Assembly (NCBI RefSeq): GCF_001540865.1
Contig: NC_033622.1
Coordinates: 11,675,456-11,739,455, forward strand
Length of the DNA: 64,000 bases
Direction of reading: 5' to 3'
From: Ananas comosus
Taxonomy: Eukaryota; Streptophyta; Magnoliopsida; Poales; Bromeliaceae
Of the stretch, positions 1 to 12,064 are shown in pieces; the first letter of the stretch is position 1, and each line of letters begins with the position of its first letter. The notes below the pieces were generated by a model. It saw only the letters and a list, made by a program, of their open reading frames with translations. It did no database searches and was not told the DNA's origin. Position numbers and translations under genes: made by a program.

Positions 1-51
<51 letters not shown>
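1..51. repeat. Compound (CT)n(TA)n microsatellite
   Basis: CT dinucleotides run to about base 32, followed by TA dinucleotides. It abuts the left end of a foldback element. The same CT-then-TA compound tract recurs on the other side of that element at 583..625. Confidence 0.95.
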
Positions 52-53
<2 letters not shown>

Positions 54-581
54 GAGCTAGGCTCCTATGCTTTCGAAAGTACAGGAGCCTCCGTACTTGT
101 AAGTTGTTTTCAATAATGGGACATCCGATTCGGCGATCGATTCCGTTAGACATGATCTACGCTGTTGGAACTATTTAGAAACCAAATTTCATAAATTTTT
201 GACTTCGTTTGTCTAGTAAATGAGTAGCCTGAAAATGAACGGCTGAAAATAAAAATCTCATAAAAAACAGTGATAAAGGACTCAAATTTCAAATCGAAAG
301 TATTGATCTTGCTATTGATGGTAAGTAAAATTTTCTATTAAATTTTCATCTAATTTGAATACTTCTACACCGTTGAACTTAAAAATGTGTCACATCGGCC
401 ATTAAAATAGTCATTTTTGAAACCTTTTGATCGCTTGGTAAATGATGTCAAAAATTTTTTTAAATAGTTCCAATAGGATAGATTATATTTAACGGAGCCG
501 ATCGTCGAATCGGATTTTCTATCATCGAAAACAACTTACAAGCACGGAGGTCTCCGTACTTTCGAAAGTACAGGGACTTAG

Positions 582-582
<1 letters not shown>
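52..582. mobile_element. Foldback MITE, microsatellite-flanked family, copy 1
   Basis: The left half (CCGATTCGGCGATCGATTCC, then a motif TAGACATGATCTA) reappears inverted in the right half (TAACGGAGCCGATCGTCGAA), giving arms of roughly 190 bp. Each end also has a short hairpin built on TTTCGAAAGTACAGG. There is no coding potential. Both flanks are (CT)n(TA)n tracts. Nine clear copies and one decayed copy lie in this window. The transposase source is unknown. Confidence 0.8.

Positions 583-625
<43 letters not shown>
583..625. repeat. Compound (CT)n(TA)n microsatellite
   Basis: This is a CT run followed by a TA run, the same arrangement as at bases 1..51, on the right side of foldback copy 1. 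Confidence 0.9.
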
Positions 626-1437
626 ATATTTTAATTATATGTAAGCTAGGGAAGGAATTTAAATTTAGTTAATAATATTTTAATTATATGTAAGCTGAGT
701 AAGGAATTTAAATTTAGTTAAAATTGGGCAAATATTACTTGTCCATAATAACAAACTCCATAGACAAACAAAAATATTAAATTTTACTTAATTTGCACTC
801 TCTTCCTCTCTTTCTTTCACATAGCTCTAAATTTCTAATCTCTTTCTTTTTTTTTCTGTCTCTCACCCCAAGCAGCAAAGACTGAAATCTCTCAAGTTAG
901 CAAGTAATAGCACCTGCCCGCCGTTGCTTACCTTGCCATTTGTATATTTAAAAAAATATACTCAATACTTTTAAGATAAAAAAATTTATTATTTATACAA
1001 AATTTTGATTTTCGTTATATATGATTGGATAGTTTAATCCAATATTTGTCTATATAATTTATTTATTTTTTGACGGCATAAATGAAAAGGACTAATATGT
1101 TGATTGAAGATAGAAGAGAAGACATACGAAACTGAAAAGATTAGATATTTAACTCATAAGTTATTTTTCTTCATATTATAATACCATATTTTATATAATT
1201 ATTTTATATTTTTAACTATTAGACATATTTTTATATCAAATTGTAGATAATATTCGATACAGATTAAACTATTGATCGTACGATATTGAGAATTTCAAGC
1301 TGCTCATTTATAACTCGATCTCGCTCGACTTGAAATCAAGCTCGCTCGAGCTTGACTTGAATTAATTTTCAGCCAAATTTAAATTTAAAATTTAAATTTA
1401 AAATTAAGTTTGCTCGAGCTTGGCTCGTTTCCACCCT
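626..1437 (+). mobile_element. Truncated hAT-type non-autonomous element
   Basis: It matches the complete element at 48980..49956 across most of its length: the ACTCTCTTCCTCT stretch, the TTACCTTGCCATT segment, the GAAAAGATTAGATATT segment and the terminal GGCTCGTTTCCACCC. The left terminal inverted repeat is missing. Near the left end a stretch of about 50 bp containing ATATTTTAATTATATGTAAG is tandemly duplicated (about 626..675 and 671..720). Confidence 0.65.
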
Positions 1438-2710
1438 GCGAGTGTCGTATGGAATCCGCACAATTATGGGAGGTCGCACCAAAGGTACCGTAGTGTAGGG
1501 AATCCTCTCTTTTCGCGGGGCCCACTCCGTTGTGACCTTCGGAGATGCGCACGTGGTAATTGTTGCCCTTTTCGTTGAATGTAAAATTTATAAAGAATTT
1601 TTTTTTAATGTTTTCTACTGTTTATTTTATAGAAAATATTTTTTTTATCAATATTTATTTGGTTGAAAAAAAAACATTTGTTTTGTTCAATAAAAAAAAA
1701 AATTGCTTTGTTTGAGTTTTCATTTTTAATTGAAAAATAGTGAAAAATAAAAATTTCAATCTTCTTCCAAATCTGTAAAAATATTTTTACTTGAAAATAA
1801 TTTTATGCCAAACCAAACAAATGAAAAAATATTTTTTATACCGAGAATAATTTTTTTGTTTGTTTTACGCCGAACTGTACGCCCCTAAATATTAAAAAGT
1901 AAATATTATTTTTAAATAATTTAAATTTTGAAAATAATAGTTGTTTGCATGAGTTTGGTGTGTATGCCTTTACTATCCAGTCATTTTCTATGATGAGATT
2001 TTTGAATCAAAGTTTGGTTCTTATTTTTTTGATCAAGCGTATTGAAAAGTATTTAAAAATAAATTTTATAATTTTTTTGATTTTATTTATTTAGTGATCA
2101 AAATAATTTAAATTAATAACTGAAAGTAAAAATATCACAAAAAAAGATAACATGATATTAAAATTTAAGATAAAAGATATTGATTTTATTTTATATAAGA
2201 TAAAAACTTTCTATCAAAATTTTAGATTTGGTTATTTCTATATCATTAAATTTGTAAACGACTTATCTCAACCATTAAAATAATTCATTTTGACTCTCCA
2301 TAATTACTAGATAAATAATATTAAAAAATTGCAAAATATACTTTTCTCCTATTTTATTTAAGTTTAATCTCGTATCCGGGAAAAGGGTGTTGAATATAAA
2401 TTAAATACACCGTTCTCTAGTAAGTTAAATTTTAAAAAATAATTATTATTTCATATTATGTAAAACAGTGCTCCCGGGCCTTTTTTTTTTTACTTTGAAA
2501 AATTTTTGTGGGATAATATTTTATTTTCATAGTTTATAAATATTTTTTATTATTAAGATTTGGTTAAATTTATAGTTTTCCAAAACGGAGGTAGAATTCT
2601 AGTTAACTTAGGATTCAAAGTTAACTGTTTAAAATTTAAATTAGAGATTAATTTAGATTAGGTCTTCAATCCTAATTAAATTTTAAATGTAAATTATAAT
2701 ACATTATAGG
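1438..2710. other. AT-rich intergenic region with a decayed foldback copy
   Basis: No gene is visible. From about 1990 to 2350 the sequence follows the core of the foldback family (TTAGTGATCAAAATAATTTA, ATTGATTTTATTTTATATA, TTTCTATCAAAATTTTAGA) but with many mismatches and without clear terminal hairpins, so it looks like an old copy. The rest is homopolymer-rich AT sequence. Confidence 0.5.
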
Positions 2711-3020
2711 ATGAATTACACTTTTGGTCCTCAAATTATGAGACGTGTAAAATTTTCGTCCTTAAATTATAAATTATTATAATTTTTGGCTCAAATTTTA
2801 TAAATTATTATAATTAAATCTCACAACCTAATTCAATGGACTAAATATTAAGTTTTCTCTGACATAGAAGTGATGTGACATTTCAATGATTATCTTGTTA
2901 TTTATCACAATACTATTACATTACTTCTATATTAGCGACACATTAATATTTAACTAATTAAATTATATTATATGACTTAATTATAACAATTGATAAAGTT
3001 TAAGCTAGCAATTATAATAA
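2711..3020. mobile_element. MITE fragment of the TTGGTCCTCAAATT family
   Basis: It begins with ACACTTTTGGTCCTCAAATT and carries GACTAAATATTAAG and AGAAGTGATGTGACA, which are also found at 36118..36512. That second copy keeps both inverted ends, while this one seems to lack a clean right end. It is non-coding. Confidence 0.5.
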
Positions 3021-3421
3021 CGAACAATATTATCAATAAGCCCTAAAAAGAGTTTTTATTATATATTTATAAGCCAACATTCATCGAATGGTCGGAGTTT
3101 TCCACTAAATCACATCGTATGACTAATAGAAATACGTTCATTCTATGAATCATAAGCTCTAAACAGTTATATATCCAAAAATAAAAAATAAAAAATACTG
3201 ATATAAAGAATGCACTCGTCGCAATTAAGGGTTCAACTATAATGCTCACGGATTTTGACTCGACTTAATGTATCTGGATGTTAAGTTTATTATTGGGCCT
3301 TTTATCATTATGCCTATTGTGAATCATAGTCTCCCTCAAGTTATTAGAGTCGTTCAACTTATTAATTTTATAGGCCTATTATTACTAAATAAGACGTTGG
3401 ATTTATTTTAGCTAATAATAA

Positions 3422-3858
3422 ATAGGAAAAACTTCAAAAACCTGCCTTGTGGTTTCACATTTTTTCACTTTAGTATCTTGTGGTTTAAAATGTATCAAGT
3501 TAGTACCCTGTGGTTTTTCACTTTATCAATCTAGTACTCTGTGGTTTAAAGTGTATCAAGTTAGTACCCTGTAGTTTTGCACTTTATCACTTTAATACCT
3601 TGTGGTTTCTCACTTTATCAGTTTAGTACCCTCTGGTTTAAAAACCATAAGGGACTAACTTGAAACAAAATTAAAACCACATGGTATTAAACTGATAAAG
3701 TGCAAAACCACAGGGTACTAACTTGATACACTTTAAACCATAGGGTACTAAAATGATAAAGTGAAAAATCACAGGGTACTAAATTAATACACTTTAAGCC
3801 ACAAAATATTAAAGTGATAAAATATAAAATCACAGAGGAATTTTTTGAAGTTTTTCCT
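3422..3858. mobile_element. Foldback MITE built on TGTGGTTT repeats
   Basis: The ends are inverted (AGGAAAAACTTCAAAAACC and TTTTTTGAAGTTTTTCCT). The interior is a series of units of about 60 bp (TAGTACCCTGTGGTTT... TATCAAGTTAGTACC) on the left and their reverse complements on the right (AAACCACAGGGTACTAACTT). A related element lies at 57875..58230. Confidence 0.75.
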
Positions 3859-4710
3859 AATAAATAGGTAACACATGCTAGAATGGAAGATGCTATATGA
3901 TGTGCACCTTAAAAGCGACCTACACATAGCATTTTTCTATTATATATTTAAAATATTGGAGGGCTCCTTGTCAAGTTGGCCCAAGTTGGCTGTTCCATAG
4001 GGAGGTCACAAAGAATTTCATGCACCTGGTGCATGGGGTGCATACAGAGTATGATTGATTATAAATTAAGTTTTAGAAAAAGAGTTCGAGTTAAAACTAT
4101 CATATGTAGAAAAATGATTAAATATAAATTTTCTTATAATTATTCAATTTTAATTCACAGGCATTTTATTTTGATTTTTGATTTTTATTTTTAATGACAA
4201 TGTCAGTTTTTACTTAGAAGGTCGATTTGTAATAAAATTTTGATTAAAGTTCAACAGACCCTAGCAACGGTATATTGAATTTAGAACGAATGATGTAAAA
4301 AGCGGATTGTGGATTCTCAATAACTATGACTCGTAAACTAATAAGCACTACATTTACTCGTCGGTTAAGATACTAATTTTTACAGAACAATAATTGGATA
4401 GTTGGCTCACTGCAAATTTAATTGTTCGTTGTCTCTGTCCTGTTCATTGGTCCACTACGAATTTGATTCTACACAATCTCTTCTTACAAATTTCATTATA
4501 CATAATTTTCTTTTATTACTGAATCTTCACTGTAGTGATTATTTTTTATTCACCACTTTTACATATAAATTTGTCCTTTTCGCATTTATCTAACAGGCAA
4601 CTCATGAATGCTTCACTTATACGCTCCCTCATGTAACTCACAAACAGTGATTTTAAAACAAACCCTCCATTTTTTTATTTTTTGATGATATTCCCTGGTG
4701 TCCTAGAGAC
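3859..4710. other. Intergenic, no gene seen
   Basis: AT-rich sequence with short open frames (for example 3976..4194 and 4402..4593) that have no recognisable motif. I see no repeats with clear ends here. Confidence 0.6.
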
Positions 4711-4711
4711 A

Positions 4712-5580
4712 ATTACTTACACTTGGTGGGTTATCTGGCTCGAACAGAATAGATGTATTTTTCAAAAGAAAGGCACTCGCAAAATTAGATATTAGTGAAC
4801 GTCCGTATTGTTGGCTTAAATGGGACAGCATCCTATAGCGGGAGGCTATGTGTGAGTTGAGTCATGTTCGAAATGGCGTGAGACTGGGTTGGACCGAGTC
4901 ACAATCGAGACCCGTGGACGCTGTATCTGTACGCTTTAAGTGAATTAGTTGCGTATTTATAACAGCTCGAGTTTTTGAAATTAATGGTTAGCGTCAATGA
5001 TCTGATAAGTCGTATCAGAGCCAGTAGTTACGGGTTCGATTTCCGCATACATGCTACAAATGTATGCAGATGCTGCAAGGAAGATTGTTGGCTTAAATGG
5101 GCCAGCATGCTGCCCCGTGGCGGGAGGCCATGTGTAGGCCGAGTCATGTTCGAAATGACGTGAAGCTGGTTTGGGCCGAATCACGTTCAAAGAAGCGTGA
5201 GACTGGTTGGGCCGAGTCACAATCGAGACTCGTGGGCGCTGTATCTGTACGCTTTAAGCGAATTGGTTGTGTATTTTTAACTGCTTGAGTTTAACTTTTG
5301 AGATTAATGGTTAGCGCCAACGATCCGACACGTATTACTCCGGATCAGTCTGCTAAACTTCGGACATTATAATACCTTCCCCTATGAGTCTCCAACGATT
5401 CGTCTATTCCTATCGTTTTCTCTTATCTTATGTGAAGGATCTATACTCCTCCTTTTTCCTTTTTTCCTTTCTTTGTGTTTTTCTTTTTCTACTCCTTTCC
5501 TAGAGGCCTGGTTGCCTGACCGTGTAGTCAAATTCACTATCTAATTAAATGAAACGGTAGCATGCTACTAATTTTTCAAA
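4712..5580 (+). mobile_element. LINE (L1-type) 3' end, interrupted by a TRIM
   Basis: The first part encodes WWVIWLEQNRCIFQKK-like residues, typical of the zinc-binding region near the C-terminus of plant L1 reverse transcriptases. After the TRIM (4809..5330) the LINE resumes with the 3' untranslated region (TCTCCAACG, GGATCTATACTCCTC, CCTAGAGGCCTGGTTG) and ends in an A-rich tail. The same sequence without the insertion is at 60430..61041. This copy is strongly 5'-truncated and dead. Confidence 0.75.
4809..5330 (+). mobile_element. TRIM retrotransposon 1 (522 bp, intact structure)
   Basis: A miniature LTR element. LTR1 is 4809..5007 and LTR2 is 5086..5330, both starting TGTTGGCTTAAATGGG. LTR2 is longer because of an internal duplication around GCCGAATCACGTTC. 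A 78-bp interior starts with a primer site (TATCAGAGCCAG), which would pair with the 3' end of initiator tRNA-Met. The 5-bp target duplication CGTAT (4804..4808 and 5331..5335) is perfect. It has no coding capacity, so it would need enzymes from another element. Confidence 0.88.
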
Positions 5581-6042
5581 AAAAAAATTAATAAAAAAAA
5601 TTATTAATAACTAATACAGCTAGTAAATTTGTTAAACGTTTTAAAATAACTAAATATAAAAATTTAAACAAAAAAAATTACAAGTTGGGAGAGTTTCAAT
5701 CAGAAAAAAAAAAAAAAAAAGTTGAGGACCTCATTTCGAATCGATTAATAGTTGAGGGGTCTCCATACACATTAGCATCTCTTTCCTTTTCCTATTATTA
5801 ACTGGGGTCCAGTGTTGAGAGGGTCCTCTATGTGCGGACCAAAGCGGTCCCCCGTTCTCTTAACTCAAGAGCCCCACTCGCTGAAAAGGTAACGTGGGCC
5901 CCGAGTATCAGCCAGAGCTGGGTACGCGAAGCGTACGGTGACTCGACCAGGGGAAGCCAAATAAATTCTCCTTTTCTGTTTTCTAATATCAGCATTCCAG
6001 TAGGCCAAAATAGATGGATAGTTCCGTAAGCACATTTTCTCA
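5581..6042. other. Intergenic, A-rich then GC-richer segment
   Basis: The A-run at about 5703 is followed by GTTGAGGACCTC and GTTGAGGGGTCTCC, which resemble the ends of the MITE at 9627..10084. From 5820 to 6040 the GC content rises and overlapping open frames appear on both strands, but none shows a protein motif. Confidence 0.45.
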
Positions 6043-6728
6043 GGGTGCGTTTGGTTCGCATTATAAAAAATTATTAAAAATAAAAGATATTCGAGAATCT
6101 TATTTCTATTCATTTTATTACTAAAAATGTAAAATTTCTGTGTTTGGTTCGCACGGTAATATTAATTAGCCATGTTATTTAATATTACAAAAAAATATAT
6201 AATTAATTAATTAATTTATTTAATTAATTTTAGATAATGTTACTAAAAATTGCAACATCTTTTTAGAAAAAAATGAGAGAAAGTATAAGTTAGAGAGAGA
6301 GAGCATAATTAAAAAAATAGAAAGAAAAATATAGTCGAAATTAGAAGGAGTGAGAGAATTGAAATTTTAGAAAGAGAGAGAGAGAAAGCTTAGTTTATAG
6401 AGAGAAAAAAAAAAGTTGAATTTTAAAGAAAAAAATAAGTTTAGAGAGAGATATAAGGTTAGAGTGTAAAGAAAAATAATATCAATTAGCCGGCGGGTAG
6501 GAAGAAAAAAAGAGATTAGATATATTATGATTACTTAAATCCATTAATATGAGGATACCCACCCCCCTCAAAGAAATGAGATTAGTACTTTGGGGTGAAT
6601 CTTATTCCCAAGTGAATCCAATATTACCAACTAGATTACTTAGTGCATTTAGCCAAACACCGTCATATTTTTTTATTTCCATTGGATTACTAGGAATCTT
6701 TAAAATATAGCGCGAACCAAACGCACCC
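6043..6728. mobile_element. Tourist-like (PIF/Harbinger) MITE, copy 1
   Basis: Terminal inverted repeats GGGTGCGTTTGGTTCGC and GCGAACCAAACGCACCC bound 686 bp of non-coding sequence. The interior is rich in GAGA tracts. It is the reverse-complement relative of the element at 10833..11514. The TIR sequence and size fit Tourist-type MITEs. The flanking trinucleotides do not match cleanly here. Confidence 0.8.
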
Positions 6729-8759
6729 CAAATGTAATCTAATCCTGCTGCACTGCGCCGCGAGATTACTCTTGAATCTTCTGATGCTCTGTAGAATCAA
6801 TCTGAATATATCTGCATTCATGCAATGCAGGTATGCTGCAAGATCGTCTCGTATACAGAAATGATCTCAGCATGAGAGTAAAGGGATCAGATCATCCTTC
6901 GTACGCGAATTTTCTAGCATAGAGCACCAAAAAGTATAAATTGTTTTTGATTTGTAATTGGCCGCTATTCGTTCTAGTTGAAAACCTAAGATGCTGTTTC
7001 TAATCCTCAAAGTGGAAGAACGAGGATTCTACGAGTTCCACTGACTCAATTTTGCGCCCCACCCGGCCTAGTCGATCGTCCGATTTTCATATTATTGGGT
7101 GCGGGGGTTCAGACGATTTTATGATTTCAGTGCTGAAACAAATATTGATACAATCGATTTCTCGAATTATAAGTTCAACTTTTGGGATCCAGGCAAAAGG
7201 AGACTTGTTGGTTTAATTCCCTTCAGATATGGTTCAAAGGGTGATTTTAAATAAAATATTACAATGTTAGGAAAAATTAGGTGGGGTGGTGCTTATTTTG
7301 AATCAGGTTAATGTTGGCAAATTTGGATCAACTCTAGCTAAAAAATTAACCATATATGTTCTACTGAGTTTGAAATTTTGAAACAAGTTAAGATGACTAG
7401 GGTGGGCCAGATAGACCGGTTCACGTACAAAATTCTTGAGCCGGCTAAGATTAACTGAAGAAATAAAAAAGTTGAGTCCGAACCGAAGATTATCTAGCCT
7501 CAACTTTTAAATTTCGATCTGATCGGCCGAATCATGCTGTGTTGAGCCTGAACCTCCAAAATCCAAATTGGACTTATTACTATCTCTTCTTTCAGTTATT
7601 CTTTCGTATAAAATTTTGTTTCAATTTGAATCTCGCACTCTAGTACTATGTCAAATATGCTTAAAAAATATTAATGATCAAACTTTAGTAAAGGTAGACA
7701 ACCGTTTTAATGTCCAATGAAATATAATTACATAAATTTAATAAATACCCAATTAGAAGTCAATTTGGGAAACTTTAATTGAAAAAATCTCTGTTTATTT
7801 AAGTGTAAATATATTATTATATAAGTTGAAATTTGAATTGATCTTTGATTATAGACTAAATGCGGTGTTATGTCAAATTACTTCAGTGAAGCTTTATATC
7901 CGAATTCAATTATTTGGACAAACTTTTATGTCTATTTAAGAAGGCGACAGAATATAAAATTTAAATTGAATCAAATTTTATATAGAAATATAATTGAGAG
8001 ATAGGATAAAATAGTTAAATACAAGAAAGAATTTTATGGTTTAGCCTTACTTTTAACAAAACTCAGAATATGTCGGAACGCAAACATGCAAGATTTGAGG
8101 TGTGAGGGATTCCCTACTTCCCTCCCGTCGTGTTTTTTTGACCGATCTGTACGTACCTGAGGAGAATTAATTTTTATTCTATTTTTCAACCCTACTTACC
8201 ACTCCAAGAGGCAAATCGATGTGAGAGTGGAGTGAACTTTTTGCCAATTGGGATGAAAAGGAATGGGTCCCCTTCCTTCCCTCTGCTCTGTTTTTGTAGT
8301 GGATTCGAGGGAGTAATATTTTTTTCAATTTCAAGTTTGTTATTTATGGAAGAAAAATTTTCTATAATTTCGTGCGTAGAATTTTTTATGCACAAATTTA
8401 TCTGACTGCTGATTTTTAATAGAATTAATTTGTACCGTTCTATATAGACAGTGCAAATTATTAATTCCATTAAAATTAGAATCAATCCCGTGTATAGTAA
8501 ATCCTTACTTACCATCTTATTTGGAGCGGATAGGATGGGAGGTCCATCAAACCTGATCCATTTGCATCCCTGCACGTACCCTCCGTACAAGTCCACCGGG
8601 AACAGCCGGTTTACCGGTGCCCCCGCCGCACGTGCTGTTCGCGTGCTTCATCTCCTACTTCCCCTCCCGTTACGTGGCACGAGTGAGAAATTGTTGCTGC
8701 ACCCTTTGCATAAGGACGTGCCCAATTTACTGTAAATAATTTTCAATAATTTAATGTTT
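6729..8759. other. Intergenic, no gene seen
   Basis: About 2 kb of unassigned sequence. A GC-richer patch at 8540..8710 (CCACCGGGAACAGCCGG, CACGTGCTGTTCGCG) opens frames on both strands, but the frames end in AT-rich DNA and show no domain. It could be a small degraded gene fragment. Confidence 0.5.
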
Positions 8760-9590
8760 TAAAATTCAAATTTAATTTAATAAATGTAGTTGAGATATAC
8801 CTAATGGATATATATATCTACACTATATATAAAAATTGTATAAAAATTTTGCAATTACAGACGAAATTAAAAAAGAAATAAAAAAAAATACTCTTTACGA
8901 ACAGTTATGATTAATTTGTTAAAAAATATCTTAAATAAGAACGTTATGATTAATCTATTAAAAAATAATATTTTTATTGGTTTATAAATCTAATCCTAAA
9001 AACGGTTATGATTAATTTGTTAAAAAATATCTCAAATAAAAATAAATATTTATGAATTATGATCAATCTATTAAAAAAAAAGTATTCCTATCCATCTATT
9101 TTATATTAAAAATTAAAATTTGAGTTTAAATCATGAATTAAACTTAATTTTTGGTATAAAATTTGAATTAATAACTAAAATTTTTTAATTATAGTGGATC
9201 AGAATTAAATTTAATAAATTTAAATTAATAAATTTTGAATATCAAATTTGAATTAACAATTAAAATATCTAATTATGGTGAATCAAAATTAAATTTTAAA
9301 TTAAAAGTAAATGTGAATTAAATTTTGATGCTTTTAGTTTAAACAACATACTTAAATTTTAAATTTATCAAAATTCAAAAATTATATAAAAATATTCAAT
9401 ATATATATATATATTTATATATATATATATATAAAATATAGGATATTTTCTAATAAAATATAACATATGAATTTGTAAAATATATAATTTATATTGTAAA
9501 TTTTTTAATAAATATGATGCAAAAATTTATATTAATTTGAAATCAATTAAAATCATTGTTCTGTGCATTTGAATGTAACACTCAGCTAGT
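8760..9590 (-). mobile_element. Helitron-like/unclassified repeat, inverted relative of 18322..19095
   Basis: Read on the minus strand it starts near ACTAGCTGAGTGTTACATTC and follows the element at 18322 (TTTTCTAATAAAATATAACA on the plus strand matches its complement there). The interior has several diverged units containing AACGGTTATGATTAAT followed by TGTTAAAAAATATC. The ACTAG-plus-GTGCA-type terminus resembles plant Helitron 5' ends. No coding sequence is present. Confidence 0.5.
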
Positions 9591-9626
9591 ACAAATAAAT
9601 AAATATATAATTTGAATTTAGTAAAA

Positions 9627-10084
9627 ATGTACGGAGATCCTCTCAACTATAGGTTATTCTGAAATAGATCTGTTAACTTTACTTACATTTTTTAGCATTT
9701 AATTTTAATATAAATTTTTAAAGTTAATTGAGGTAAAATATTTATTAAGTTTCATAACTAGTTTCATAACTCAACGAGCTGTTAGCAGTTAGTCAATCTA
9801 ATTGCTTTCTGCAAATTAGTTTGAACTAATAAATTTGACAAAATTATCCCTCAATTTGATTAAATATCTAATTTATTTGAAAATAATTGCACTAAACCCC
9901 CAAAAAAGAAATTATCAAAATTTAAGTTATCTCTCAATTTGATTAAATATCTAATTTATTTGAAAAAAATTGCACTAAACCCCAAAAAAAAAGAAAATAT
10001 CAAAATTTGAGTAGGTCCCAGTAGAAATATTATAATTTAGAAGACTAATTCAAACTGGTCTATATTTGAGGATTCTCCACACAT
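9627..10084. mobile_element. MITE with GGAGATCCTCTCAA termini and internal tandem duplication
   Basis: The left end GTACGGAGATCCTCTCAACT is inverted at the right end as TATTTGAGGATTCTCCACAC. Inside, an 83-bp unit starting TCAATTTGATTAAATATC is present twice in tandem (about 9845..9927 and 9928..10011). Confidence 0.6.
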
Positions 10085-10369
10085 TTTTTATCCTTAAATC
10101 TTAAGAGCAATTAGTTAAGCATCAAATAGTCACAAAAATCAACCATGGAAGGAGGAATTTTGTTCGATTTAGAATAAATTGGGGTCTAAATTTATAGGTT
10201 TTTGTAAATGAACTTTTTGTACGTAGTAAAATTAAACTAATAATTCATATTCTAATTTTAAAGTCTCTATAATATAAAGGTAAAAATATATAAAACTTAT
10301 TTGAACTATAGACCATGCATTTTGATTTAACTAGTCAATCTTTCAAAATTTTAACTATAGACCATTCCT

Positions 10370-10512
10370 AGAGTAAGTGGCAAAAGGCTTGATGGTTGGT
10401 ATTCGAGACCCAAGTTCGAATCCTAGTTGATTCACATTTCCAGCTAAGTTTATTTCTAAATGAAATAAACGAAGCGGGTAGCGTGTTATCTATCTCTCAA
10501 AAAAAAAAAATC
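10370..10512 (+). mobile_element. tRNA-derived SINE, copy A
   Basis: The 5' part has an A-box-like stretch (GAGTAAGTGGCAAAAGGC) and a B box (AAGTTCGAATCC) spaced as in an RNA polymerase III internal promoter. The 3' part (AAACGAAGCGGGTAGCGTG, then TCTCTC) ends in an A-run. Two more copies are at 32180..32326 (+) and 32508..32684 (-), and a 3' fragment lies at about 40547..40620. It depends on a LINE for movement. Confidence 0.75.
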
Positions 10513-10832
10513 CAACTTTTTCAATTTGTTTAGTTTAAGTAATTTGATAGTCTTTTGAATATAAAATTTAAACTAAAATAAATTTACCTAATATAAATTG
10601 GAAAAAGAAAACCAAACAACCCTAGAACTTCATAGCTTTATCAAATGACAATCTAAGCTTTTAATTGTGGTAATTAGATTCTATAGACTTTATTACATAG
10701 TTCTATTAACGTTTTCGGCAAGCGAATTGGCTAATTAAATAATTGTGTGGGTAGCATATCTTGCAAATGATCTTATAAAACTTCAAAATGCAAAAAAAAA
10801 AAAAAAACTATTTTTCGCGTAGATAACATTTA

Positions 10833-11514
10833 GGATGCGTTTGGTTCGCGCTATCTTTTAAAGGTTCCTAGTAATCCAATGGGAATAAAAAAATATGACG
10901 GTGTTTGGCTAAACGCACTAAATAATCTAGTTGGTAATATTGGATTCACTTGGGAATAAGATTCACCCTAAAGTATTAATCTCATTCCCTTGAGGGAGGG
11001 TGGGTATCCTCATATTAATGGATTGGGGTAATCATAATATGTCTAATCTTTTTCTGTCTTCCTACCCGCCAGCTAATTGATATTATTTTTCTTTACACTC
11101 TAACCTTATATCTCTCTCTAAACTTATTGTTCTCTCTAAAATTCAACTTTTTTTTCTCTCTCTAAACTAAGCTTTCTCTCTCTCTTTCTAAAATTTCAAC
11201 TCTCTCATTCCCCTCTAATTTCGACTTTATTTTTCTTTCTATTTTTTTAATTATGCTTTCTCTCTAACTTATACTCTCTCTCTTTTTTTTTCTAAAAAGA
11301 TGTTAAAACTTTTGGTAACATTATCTAAAATTAATTAAATAAATAAATTAATTAACTGTATATTTTTTGCAATATTAAATAACATGGCTAATTAATATTA
11401 CCGTGCGAACCAAACACAGGAATTCCACATTCTTAGTGATAGGATGAATAGGAATAAGATTCTCGAATATCTTTTATTTCTAGTAATCTTTCATAATGCG
11501 AACCAAACGCACCC
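10833..11514. mobile_element. Tourist-like (PIF/Harbinger) MITE, copy 2
   Basis: The 682-bp element has TIRs GGATGCGTTTGGTTCGCGC and GCGAACCAAACGCACCC and a 3-bp target duplication TTA (10830..10832 and 11515..11517), the signature of PIF/Harbinger insertion. It is inverted relative to 6043..6728: the CT-rich interior here matches the GA-rich interior there. Confidence 0.85.
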
Positions 11515-11517
11515 TTA

Positions 11518-11989
11518 AGTTATTGAGATTGAAGAATAGGATTAATTTATCTTCAATTTTATTGTCTTTGCAAGCATTAAAATAGAAAAGATATTTTTTA
11601 TTGTGCAATTAATAAAGCTTCATAAGATCGGTTTAGCACATTCATCTTGAGCGATTATCCAATTGATAACTTCGCTTGCGAAGAAGGATTTATTTAATTA
11701 GGTTAAAAAAAAAAAAAGCTACATATAGTGAAATTAAAAGTAACTCTAAAACTAAAAGTTGAGAGGGGTTTTGTACATTTATTTATACACTGATGCTATA
11801 ATTTCTTGCCTCAAGCTCGTGCTGGAACTGCACCACCCTCAATTATTTAATTAATTGCTATTAAATACCCATCTAGCTATAATAAACAAAAGAGACACAA
11901 ACACTGTAGGGAAAAAAAAAAAAAATCACCAAAACCAAAATCCCCCTCTTTATTATTTAGCCCTCTTGAGGGGAAGGTTTTGCACTCTT

Positions 11990-12037
<48 letters not shown>

Positions 12038-12064
12038 ATCCATCCATCTCTCCCAATCCCATCT
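11518..12064 (+). promoter_or_regulatory. Upstream region and likely 5'UTR of the WRC gene
   Basis: The 550 bp between the Tourist MITE and the WRC start codon must hold the promoter. A CT-dinucleotide run at about 11996..12034 sits just before the ATG and would lie in the 5'UTR, where CT tracts are common in plant genes. I cannot place a TATA box or the transcription start with confidence. Confidence 0.45.

Noticed and set aside
4975..5288. Several small frames at about 5 kb
   Set aside because: They lie in TRIM LTR and primer-site sequence, which is non-coding.
8192..8735. 134-aa and 94-aa opposing frames
   Set aside because: They overlap each other, end in AT-rich DNA and carry no motif; kept only as a note on a GC-richer patch.
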